Both the position numbers and the translations under genes were made by a program. A stretch of DNA of 64,000 nucleotides from NCBI GenBank assembly GCA_039090855.1, contig CM077010.1:45092905-45156904 (forward strand), read 5' to 3'. This document shows, piece by piece, positions 55,844-64,000 of the stretch. The notes under the pieces were generated by a model, which saw only the letters and a list, made by a program, of their open reading frames with translations, had not been told where the DNA came from and searched no databases. Position 1 is the first letter of the stretch; the number at the start of each line of letters is the position of its first letter. Source of the DNA: Macrothele yani (lineage: Eukaryota > Arthropoda > Arachnida > Araneae > Macrothelidae).

Positions 55844-57384
55844 CACTGCTGGACAATTGCTAAGGACGGATCAAAAACGGCTATATAGCGCATAAAAACG
55901 TAAGTGTGGTTGGATGCCAAGCGAAATAAAATAATGTCAGAATGCCAGGACATTACAAGAAAGACAATTTATTGTGCTCTGAAATCCAAAAGGCTTTGGA
56001 ACGTGTTCAAGGGACAAACAGGCCATTTTGTGCAGAATACGTAAACGTGAAAAAAATGCAATTACCGTCCGCAGACGTTCCGGCGTAAGATGTCAATACG
56101 GGATATGGCCACCATGGAGGGCAATGCAAGATTCCACATGTCGTGTCATGCCTTGCACAACATTATCAAGCAGCTGTTGGGGTAATTTATCCCATTCCTC
56201 TGTCAGTGCACGGATGAGGGTGTCCTTGTTTATTGGAGGGCATTGGTGACCAGCGAGACTCCTCCCCAAAGCATCCCACACATTTTCAATGGGAGTCAGA
56301 TCTGGAGATCGTGCTGGCCATACGAGGCGTTGAATATCCTCGCTCTCAAGACACTCCTGGACAGTGACTGTTCGATGACATGTTGCGTTGTCGTCCATGA
56401 AAATGAATCTATCACCGACAGCACCACGGAACATGCGAACATGAGGTAGCAGAACATCATTAATGTATCGTTGGCCAGTCATAGTCCCAGTTGGAAGCAC
56501 ATAGAGGGACGTACGGCCATTGATCATGATGCCAGCCCGTACCATGACACTACATGTCGGATATCGGTCCCTTTCCTTTATGTTTGCTGGACAATATGCA
56601 GTACCACTATCACGCCAGATCAGTTGTCGTCGACAATCAGACGATAGACTGTATCTACTCTCATCTGAGAAGAGGACAGCAGACCAGTCGTTATCAGTCC
56701 AATTGCGATGTTGATGGCACCATTGCAAACGGGCGGTACGGTGACGTCTGGACAATGCGATGCACACAACAGGACGGTGGCCGCATAGTCCTCCTTCATG
56801 CAAACGTCTGGCGACAGTTTTTCGGGTGATCCGCTTGCCAGTAGCAGCCATAAACTGATTTGCTACCTCACTAGTTGTGCTGTGCCGGTGTCTTTTTGTT
56901 GATAGCACTATGTATCGATCTTCTGCAGGTGTCGTACTGCGAACACGAAATCCCCCGTGACGTTTGCTACACTCTCCATTTGTTTGAAATGATTTCCAAA
57001 GCCTTGAAACAACACTGTGGCTGACGTCGAACTCCCTGGCAACATCAGTTATTTTTCGCCCTTCTTCGATCTTGCCAATAAAACGGCCAAGCGTAAAATC
57101 ATCTAGGTGATGTCGGGAAGACATACTGAAAATTGCAAGTTCGTCAATTGATTCTTTCCCGTTCAACTTTGCGTCTGAACAACAACGGTCAATACGCGTC
57201 AAATCCTTTATATCTCTTCTCAGCGCTATGACGTCACGAACAAGTTCGGCAATCCAAAATTTGCATACGCACAACACGTCTAACTGTATCCCGCACTTAT
57301 GCTAATTTCCACATTTTCCTGCCTTCCATTTTATGGTTGCTATCGTCGCTATTGTCATCCGTCCTTAGCAATTGTCCGGCAGTG
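55844..57384 (-). mobile_element. Tc1-like DNA transposon, complete and best preserved
   Basis: The TIRs CACTGCTGGACAATTGCTAA and CACTGCCGGACAATTGCTAA (reverse complement of right) continue GGACGGAT; about two mismatches are seen over about 30 bp. TA flanks lie at 55842-55843 and 57385-57386. It is 1541 bp with an intact transposase. By ends and frame it is the likeliest autonomous copy in the window. Confidence 0.95.
56093..57124 (-). CDS. Tc1-type DD34E transposase, intact frame
   Basis: It is 343 residues from the ATG complementary to 57122-57124 (MSSRHHLDDFTLGRFIGKIE). The frame is open up to 57277, but the added 51 residues have no family likeness. The HTH SVVSRLWKSF lies at about residues 37-46. 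The usual GRPR linker is replaced by GFRVRSTTP (58-66). The second HTH ends near KTVARRLHEGGL (102-113). The catalytic residues are D154 (LFSDES), D245 (FMDDNATCH) and E280 (SPDLTPIENVW), with 34 residues between the last two. The C-terminus HIPY matches the homologue at 1071-2096. It would act on the surrounding TIRs. The loss of the AT-hook-like GRPR may weaken DNA binding (inference). Confidence 0.95.
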   Translation of the reverse strand: MSSRHHLDDFTLGRFIGKIEEGRKITDVAREFDVSHSVVSRLWKSFQTNGECSKRHGGFRVRSTTPAEDRYIVLSTKRHRHSTTSEVANQFMAATGKRITRKTVARRLHEGGLCGHRPVVCIALSRRHRTARLQWCHQHRNWTDNDWSAVLFSDESRYSLSSDCRRQLIWRDSGTAYCPANIKERDRYPTCSVMVRAGIMINGRTSLYVLPTGTMTGQRYINDVLLPHVRMFRGAVGDRFIFMDDNATCHRTVTVQECLESEDIQRLVWPARSPDLTPIENVWDALGRSLAGHQCPPINKDTLIRALTEEWDKLPQQLLDNVVQGMTRHVESCIALHGGHIPY

Positions 57385-57523
57385 TATAATGCAAAGTATA
57401 AATTATAAATACATGGGACCACAATATTCGAACTCACTACCATATGAGATAACTGATTTGAATAACTTTAATATTTTAAGAGAAAATTGAAACTTCATGT
57501 GTTACATAAAAATTAGAAATGAC

Positions 57524-58181
57524 TATAATGAATATAATTGCTTTCACTAGCTAATTATAGTGAATATAGCTTCCTTCAATTATAATGTAATGAATTCAGC
57601 TTCTTCTAAGCTAACGCTTCTTCTAATGGTTGTTGTGTTATTAATTATGAATAAACTTTCCTGCTAGTAGTGTAGTAATAGTATTGAACAAGCTTATAAC
57701 TGGTAGTAATGTTGTAGTAGTAATTAAGATGAATAAAGTCTTATGCTGGTTGTTACTAATAACACTAAATGAAATAAACCTAACAGCCAGACAGAGGTCT
57801 GACAGTACTATGAACTGAGAAAGACGTACTTACGACAACAATCTTTTATTTGGTCAACTTCTCGCTCTCACATAAACGAACTCTCTTTATACAGCACCAT
57901 CTTTCTGACACATAAACCACAGCTCACTTCGTACAACAACAAACGCTCTCTCTATACAACAACAGACGCTCTCTTTCACATAAACCAACGCTCTCCCTAC
58001 GTATCGTTGAACGCGCCTATTTATACTGGCTACCACCACGTCATGACTTACACTCATTGCCAGATCTCATTCAGCGGGAGAAATAACATCTCGTTTAGTA
58101 AGAAGATAATTTACATAGGAAAATAAAATATCCAGAGATAGTAAAAATGAAAAGGAAAGTGAATCGAGAGTATACGTTACA
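57524..58181 (-). mobile_element. Solo LTR, copy B
   Basis: It is 658 bp, flanked by TGAC at 57520-57523 and 58182-58185. It matches copy A (44952-45668) strongly over the last 450 bp, including ccagacagaggtctgacagt and agaaagacgtacttacg. It has the same orientation and the same promoter-like region. No internal coding part is adjacent. Confidence 0.8.
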
Positions 58182-58185
58182 TGAC

Positions 58186-58869
58186 GGAGAGGTGACTGGG
58201 GGAATAATAATATGAGAAGGTAGGGAAAATATGAGCGAAATAGTGAACATAATGGGTGATTACGGTAGAAAGATCTTTACCTTTACATCTCGTTTTTTTT
58301 TCCTAATTAATATATCTTTTTCTTTCCTTTTGAATAAATTAAATCGTTTACTAATTTACACTAATAATTCGGATTGCTGTCTCTGTGGTGCTTTACACGA
58401 TATGTCTACATAAAGAGACTGGGGGCTATGTCAGATCTTTGTTTGGCCTTTCCCCCTCTCTTTCTAGCTGTTTTGTATTAATAAACATAATAATGTCAAT
58501 TATTTTACATGTATTTGTATTAAAACAATAAATAAATTAATTTTAAACGAAATTTATGCTGTCATCATAGATTACACATCCCAACAAAAAGACTTTTGTT
58601 TAGTTGACAAGACGTTTGAATGAATTTAGAATATTTTGGGGGTGCTGAATCCAAAAATGACTTTAGTTTCGTCGAATTGTTTTTAGTTCTTGAGGAAATG
58701 GATACACCTGAAATTATGGTTTTATCTTTGGCTGCTCACATTTGCAGCAGGGTTTTTTAATCTTTAACTTTACTTTCATCTAATGTAAGCTTTAACCTAA
58801 TATTATCTTTCACATTGTTTTGCAAGTTTATCCATTGCGTACAATAATTTTTGCTTTGCTTTTTTGCAT
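58186..58869. other. AT-rich spacer
   Basis: No gene is recognised. An AATAAA-type phrase (tattaataaacataataatg) follows pyrimidine-rich sequence near 58450-58495. Confidence 0.35.
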
Positions 58870-60110
58870 AGAAATGAATTCTTCACGAAGAGACTGCTTA
58901 ATATTCTTAATGCATTCTGCAAAAACTATGGAAAAATCATTACTGATTTTCTAAGACAAATATATCTTGCTTACTTTAGTGGGAAGCTTGGAGACCAAGG
59001 TAAGGTTTGGGCTCCCCTATGAAATTTGCAAAACCTTGGTAAAGTGCCTACGACAGTGGAAGATAGAGAAAAAGAAAAGTTTAAACTTTGGTGTGCCTAT
59101 GGTGTGGATAGAGCCGCAAAACCACAATGATGATTCTTATTTTTCTGCTGTGAATGTGAAAGACTCAGTCGCTGCAAGAAACATAAATGAGTAGTCCCAG
59201 TGACGCAGTGGTCTAAGCACAGGCTTATGACAGTGCAGTGTCTAAGCGCTGCTTATGACGCAAAACGAATGGTCATAAGCCTACGAATTCCAGCGGGGCA
59301 TGGATGTTGTGTTTGTCTTACTGCATTAACTCTCTCCTTTCCCTGGTGTCAGTGACCTTAAATTAGGGACGGCGTTTGCGTATAGCCAATTGAGTTGCTC
59401 ATGGTAGTCGTTAAACCTCCAACCCTCCCCCCAAACACATAAGTAAAAGTATCATGACTGGGAATCAGCAAGATGACCTGTGCCACACTATGAAAATGTT
59501 CCCATTCCAGTGTTCACCTTACTGCCTGACCTTCTATTGTCAAACGTTGAAGAAATGCAGGTAGAAGTGGAAATGAAAATGAAAGAAGATTTTCAACACC
59601 TCAGCAGTTCTTCCAAAAATAACTCAACCTTCAGATACGAGACCTCAATCTGTCAAAGCAAGCTTCTGAACTTTTAACATCCACTTTAAAAAAAGAACTA
59701 TCTAAAGCTGGAAGTCAAAATAACAGCTTACTGTAAAAGAGAGGGAGGAATTCTTCCATACCTCAGGTAAGGGGAAGAACTTGCGTACTGAAATAACATT
59801 CCTGGACTTCTCCAATTGTTACTACGGAAATATTGACCAAAGGATTGCCGGAGTTTTATAGACAGCTCTACCAGAAGCTTGAAATGTATTTTATTGCACA
59901 ATGATAACCGCTATGCATCTCCTCCAATTACTCAAACTCTGGAGGAAATGAATACTCAAACTCTTTAGGAAATTATTACTCTGGAGGAAACGTATCAAGG
60001 CAGATTGGAGAGAGACATCATGGCAGACTGCTGCTGAAGCCTCTGACGTGATTCTCTTGATGGCCCACATAAAAGAAAATCGTATAAACAGCGTTTTTCT
60101 AGGCTTTAAT
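58870..60110 (+). pseudogene. Repeat-borne arthropod protein family, copy 2, broken
   Basis: It is the same family as 14130-16600, on the plus strand. Blocks in order: AYFSGKLGDQGKVWAP (58970-59018), CLRQWKIEKKKSLNFGVPMV and WIEPQNHNDDSYFSAVNVK (59046-59159). A SINE (59197-59430) interrupts it. Then ENVPIPVFTLLPDLLLS (59492-59542), FYRQLYQKLEM, IDSSTRSLKCILLHNDNRYA (about 59855-59917) and, after an internal deletion near 59945-59990, LEETYQGRLERDIMADCC and SLDGPHKRKSYKQRF (to about 60103). The Cys-Trp-rich central part present in copy 1 is missing. The deletion is marked by the repeated word actctggaggaaa. There is no functional product. Confidence 0.72.
59197..59430 (+). repeat. SINE family A, rearranged head
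   Basis: Body and tail are standard (ggacggcgtttgcgtatagc, ggtagtcgttaaacctcc). The head contains a repeated 'ggcttatgac..gtctaagc' segment and the B box is altered. It interrupts the protein-family copy. Confidence 0.8.
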
Positions 60111-61242
60111 TGCGATTATCTGAATCAGCTTACTTAGTATTTCTGTTATTGCACTGAATACAATGCCGTTAGGTATTTCATTGGTTTACTTTTGCATGAT
60201 TTGAAAGTTTTTCTATATGATTTGGTAACCACGCCTGACCATTAAATTTTTTTCATTTTTTTTTCAATGGGGGCATGCATCCATTATTTCAAAAATTAGA
60301 ACCAATCTAAAAAAAACACGAATCCATATTCGGAATCGTTACCCTAAACTCGTTGTTATATGATTATCAGTAAAACTTAGTGTTCACTACGTACCTGTTT
60401 CAACAAAGGCACATTTCGCTTTCACCCTGGTAATAACGCAAAATAGATTTGAAATCAGAAATTCAAAACCACATTTTCCTGGACATATGCACGCAATTTT
60501 AAAATGTTGTGTGCATGTATTCAAAATAACCGCTATCTTATAATACCAGAGTATTCTTGTACTTTTGATAGGGACGAAGATGCAGCGATGTCTTAAAAAT
60601 GACATGTTTGTAATTGAAACATTTACATTTCAGTTTTGCAAAACTCTCTCGTTAGCCAAAAAGAAAGTAAAGATTTTAAGAAACTTAAGAAGAGATGAAA
60701 ATGCATTCTGTGCAGTACTGGCATTTTCTTTCTTTAATTTCAGTTGCGGTTCAGCGAAGTAATGTTTTTAGGAATAAAATTACAGTTTTTTTCTAAATAC
60801 GCTCAGATAATTTGGTACAGAACGAGCTGTGAAACGCTTATTAACTACAAAGGGAAAACAGGTAACGGTATGCAAAATATGATATTACAGATAGACTCTC
60901 GGCAACGGGGAAATTTTCACCACTCGCTTTATTCTAAAGGCAAGGATAGTACTTGGAGACGTGCAAGTAAACTTGAAGTCAGAGACAGAGAAATAAAAAT
61001 AAATCCGAAGTACTGGGTCAACAAAAGGTTACGCACCAAATTACTGAAATCCCCCTAATTTCGGTAATTTTATTCCATTTTGTTTTTCATCAATTTAGAA
61101 CAAAAACACAACCTTGTGTGTAGCTGAATGTATGCGCTCAGAAGACGTCTTAATCGCCACCATGCTCTTTCCCGAATTTGTACAGTGACAGACCAATAAT
61201 TTGTTCCCCTGACCAGTCTTAAAAATGTTCCAGTAACTGCGG
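60111..61242. other. Intergenic stretch, nothing recognised
   Basis: Open frames at 60565-60762 and 60744-61058 carry no motifs I recognise and have ordinary AT-rich composition. Confidence 0.35.
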
Positions 61243-61452
61243 GGTTTTTTTTATTAGAGGTTTAACGACCACCGTGAGCAACTGAATGGGCTATAAGTAG
61301 TCCCCCGTCCCTAATTTAGGGTCACTGGTTCTAGGGAAGGCAGAGAGCTAGTGCTGTAGGACAAACACAACATCCATCCTCACCGGGATTCGAACCCGGA
61401 CCCATTTTGGACGAATTATCAGTAGACATCGCTTAGACCACTACGCCATGGT
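61243..61452 (-). repeat. SINE family A, head truncated
   Basis: The T-tail at 61245-61251 and the body are near the reference copy. The B box GGTTCGAATCCC is intact on the minus strand. The head stops after CGTAGTGGTCTAAGCG, where catggtccgacg replaces the usual accgggg. Confidence 0.88.
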
Positions 61453-61828
61453 CCGACGCATTTTCGACGACGCAGTCTAATGTTGTTGTATTCCATCTGT
61501 AAGTGTACTTTCTTGTGAACCACAAAAATTTGATAATAGAGCTTGTGCTTGTCCATGACAGCCTGTAGTCACTTGGCAGCCGTAAAGTAGGCAGGATATC
61601 AAATGTTTCACACGTGAGAAAAGTCTATCAAGTTTTTATACTTGTTTCGCGGCAAGACGACAGAAGAGCAAAAGCTACAACATACCAGTCTCGCGAAAGT
61701 GTTTGCTTCTGGGACTACCACGAGCAAGTCTACGGGTTGTAAGGGGACTTCCGCTCCTACTTAGGACCTTTAGCTCAAGGGAAGCAAGAAAGTCATATCG
61801 CAAGGAAATCCCACTACTCATGGTTCAT

Positions 61829-61900
61829 CCGGCGGTCGAACCGAGGCCCAACTCAGCCGACTAACCAAAAACCTTACTCTGACCACTCTTACACTGAATC
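61829..61900 (-). repeat. tRNA-like sequence
   Basis: On the minus strand an A-box-like TTGGTTAGTCGGCTGAG and B box GGTTCGACCGCC are about 25 bases apart, closer than in a normal tRNA. Probably a SINE head or pseudo-tRNA. Confidence 0.4.
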
Positions 61901-62147
61901 GGCTTCATAAAAATTGGAATCACTTACAATCACTTACAACGAATCACTTACAACGCGTGCCACCACCAAATATTTGTCGTCTCTCATATTGGAACAAAGC
62001 CTGCAGTTTCTGAGCACCGGAGCAACAGATATGTAAGCTTCACTTATAGATATGTAAGCGTATATGCAAAATACACGGTCACGTGCATCACCACGTGATC
62101 TATGAACCTATTTAAAACTTCTGCTCGTCATTAATCAGTTAATCAAA
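61901..62147. other. Spacer
   Basis: A short repeat of cacttacaa(t/c) occurs near 61921-61950. No gene. Confidence 0.3.
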
Positions 62148-62620
62148 ATGGGAAAAACGGAGGATCTTTTGGACCTCGATGAAGAGCTTATTGTGGGTGC
62201 CCGTCTGGTTGAAGCGACGATTTTGAAATCAGCAGAGCTGATTGGTTTCTCAGAAAGTGAGATATCCCAGGTCCGGAAAAAACAACTCATATTGCTTGTC
62301 TAAGAGACGTAACTGTGGCGTGTTGACAGTGAATGAAATTGAGATCGCCGTCGTCTGAGAAGTCTTCCCATGTGCCGCAGTTGACCGAAGCATCCAGAGA
62401 AGGTTTTTCCCGGCGCATAACTCAGCAAGACATGTTAGAAAAAAACTCCATTGGGAATGTGCAATACATGTTAGACAAACAGGCCCGAGAGCAAAGTGCT
62501 CCTCTGTAAAATATGCGACAGCTGAAAGACTGTCTGGTGAACGCTTGATATGCTGTAGGAGAATTCCAACGCCTGATGGAATCTATGCCAAATCGCATAC
62601 GCGCTGTAATTCGGGATAAA
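62148..62620 (+). pseudogene. Tc1-like transposase, internally deleted
   Basis: The start MGKTEDLLDLDEELIVGARL and the helix SAELIGFSESEISQVRKK fit the first HTH of a Tc1 family. After about 62300 only frayed linker and second-HTH traces remain. Then the text jumps to the C-terminal part RQLKDCLVNA, FQRLMESMPNRIRAVIRDKG (about 62568-62625). The catalytic DDE core is missing, so this is a deletion derivative. Confidence 0.7.
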
Positions 62621-62639
62621 GGATGTCCAACCTCGTATT

Positions 62640-63573
62640 CAATAAAAATTTCTAATTCAGTGGCCTGTATGTGTACATTCACAATGTTACTATCCGGCAG
62701 TATGTAGTAAATAAGAATAGATGTAATGCCACCAATCATTTTTCATTGCGTCAATGATTGAAATTGGACGTGGCTATATAATGTGGAATTGTATTTCATA
62801 ATTCGGAATGGGATGCTTAGCTTTGTAAGCTCGGAATTATTATTACAACACTAATAATAGAGATGTGTGTGTGTGTGTGCTGTAATAGCCAACGCTATGA
62901 CAATTTGCTTTCACATGGTCACAAAAGGGCAGAGTGGTAGACATTTGCTGACAGCAGAAAGCCCGACTTACCTCTATAGAACCACTTTGGGATAAATGGA
63001 TGAATCGTAAGGCAATTTCACCTAAAATCTGGCTTTCAATCGCGACAGCTTCGGAGGATACAGGAAAGTGTTACCTTTTGTACTTTTTTAGTGACATTAT
63101 GGAAATTGTACTTAGGAAAAATCGATGGTTGCTTAAGATCCAGGGTGGACCATTAACATTGCCAGTAAAACGACTAGTATCTTTAAAAGCACTCAAGGTA
63201 GTTTTCTATAACAAAGAAACGACAAACTTCAGCACAGCTGAAGTTTGCAGTAAAAGCTTTTATACTTAACCTCATTTCTTCTCAAAAACCAAAAAAAAAC
63301 AAAAAAACCGCAATTTGGCGAGATTTTATTGATATAATCTACACCCTGCTTTTTTATTATGCGTAATCATTCCTGGTGTTAAATCGTAAAGAGTTTCATA
63401 GCATAGAGAGTCGATCCATTCTGAAAGAGCTGATAAAAAATGAGAAAATAATTTTAGATTCAATGACAGGTAAAAGATTATCCCAACATTCACGCAATTA
63501 CTAGCTTAGAAAAGAAATTTTGCAAACTGCATCAGTTGTGGGTGGTTCTCGGAATCATGGAAGAACAGTAATG
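62640..63573. other. Intergenic stretch with a GT microsatellite
   Basis: The only clear feature is (GT)n at about 62864-62878. The frame 63000-63269 has no recognisable motif. Confidence 0.35.
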
Positions 63574-63648
63574 CTTCCAGAGAGTTTATAAGATCGATTT
63601 TGAGAGAAAACACTTCCAGAGAGTTTATAAGATCGATTTTGAGAGAAA
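63574..63648. repeat. 36-bp tandem duplication
   Basis: cttccagagagtttataaga followed by tcgattttgagagaaa occurs at 63574-63609 and again, identical, at 63613-63648, with 3 bp between. A young local duplication. Confidence 0.85.
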
Positions 63649-63774
63649 TTCATGTTTTATACTATTTGGCACTATGGAGCTGAAATAGACTGTTTTTTCC
63701 GTTATCCACGCCTCGCTCGATCCATGAGATACCTTTAATTAAAACGAGTATTATATAATAAAATAGAGAATCTT

Positions 63775-63890
63775 CTAATCCCCAACAGTTTCAAATGCGT
63801 ATCCCGGAAGCAGAGATAGTGAGAAAAGAGTTTTGACCACATTCATGCCCTCTATCGGGAGACCTGTACATACTTAAAGAGGATACTGAT
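63775..63890 (+). repeat. Monomer array, single unit fragment
   Basis: aagcagagatagtgagaaaa and GCCCTCTATCGGGAGA (about 63847) reproduce one unit of the array family. Confidence 0.6.
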
Positions 63891-63904
63891 CTCCAGCTTT
63901 TGTC

Positions 63905-64000
63905 GCCCTAGGGGCGCTGTGGTCTAAGCGCTGTCTTCTGATCATTCGTCCGAGATGGGTCCGGGTTCGAATCCCGGTGGGGCATGGATGTTGTGTTTGT
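63905..64000 (+). repeat. SINE family A, cut by the window end
   Basis: The head GCGCTGTGGTCTAAGCGCTG, the B box GGTTCGAATCCCGGTGGGGC and the start of the body (atggatgttgtgtttgt) are present. Confidence 0.9.

Noticed and set aside
60744..61058. 104-residue open frame
   Set aside because: No recognisable motif, AT-rich codon use like the surrounding DNA, no supporting splice or repeat context.

Overview
The window looks like non-coding, transposon-saturated DNA from an animal nuclear genome, most likely an arthropod and perhaps a chelicerate (the lineage is an inference). It is AT-rich. I found no rRNA, no operon structure, no CRISPR array and no host gene I could defend. What can be read is mobile DNA: at least ten Tc1/mariner-superfamily copies, RTE-type and other LINE fragments, solo LTRs, hAT-like, piggyBac-like and THAP-bearing elements, palindromic MITEs, and a tRNA-derived SINE present about thirteen times in both orientations. 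Only two reading frames are intact, both Tc1-type DD34E transposases: 1071-2096 (+) and 56093-57124 (-).

Layout. 1-5095: an array of about 150-bp repeat units, split by a Tc1 element (819-2345) and a 5'-truncated RTE LINE (2646-4858). 5480-6145: a fold-back element built of hairpins. 6186-9657: a Tc1 copy broken by a hAT-like element (7288-9638), itself broken by a GC-rich TIR element (7935-9523). 9671-13923: two decayed Tc1-like elements with DD36E spacing, a piggyBac-like MITE and a SINE. 14130-16600: a decayed copy of a repeat-borne protein family with a mariner inserted. 16943-18791: two Tc1-like relics. 19019-22005 and 26395-27853: two inverted copies of the repeat-unit array, the first interrupted by a THAP-bearing element. 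23877-29901: palindromic MITEs and a fold-back with a piggyBac-like MITE in one arm. 31243-34320: a 930-bp direct repeat flanking SINE-bearing composite repeats. 34645-46856: mariner and Tc1 relics and a solo LTR sitting in a Tc1 terminal repeat. 47795-51142: more array, composite repeat and LTR-like sequence. 52440-54473: a LINE tail and a duplicated second tRNA-derived repeat. 55844-58181: the best preserved Tc1 and a second solo LTR. 58870-60110: a second copy of the unknown protein family, broken by a SINE. 60111-64000: SINEs, a deleted Tc1 and array remnants.

The elements do not work together as a pathway; the value lies in the layered insertions. Several are proven within the window, because an uninterrupted paralogue shows the empty site and target duplications match. 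The most unusual signal is the array itself. It is an ordered series of about 150-bp units with a three-unit, 457-bp higher-order period, and nearly every unit carries a motif shaped like the CTCF core (GCCCCCTAGCGG, GCTCCCTGGTGG).
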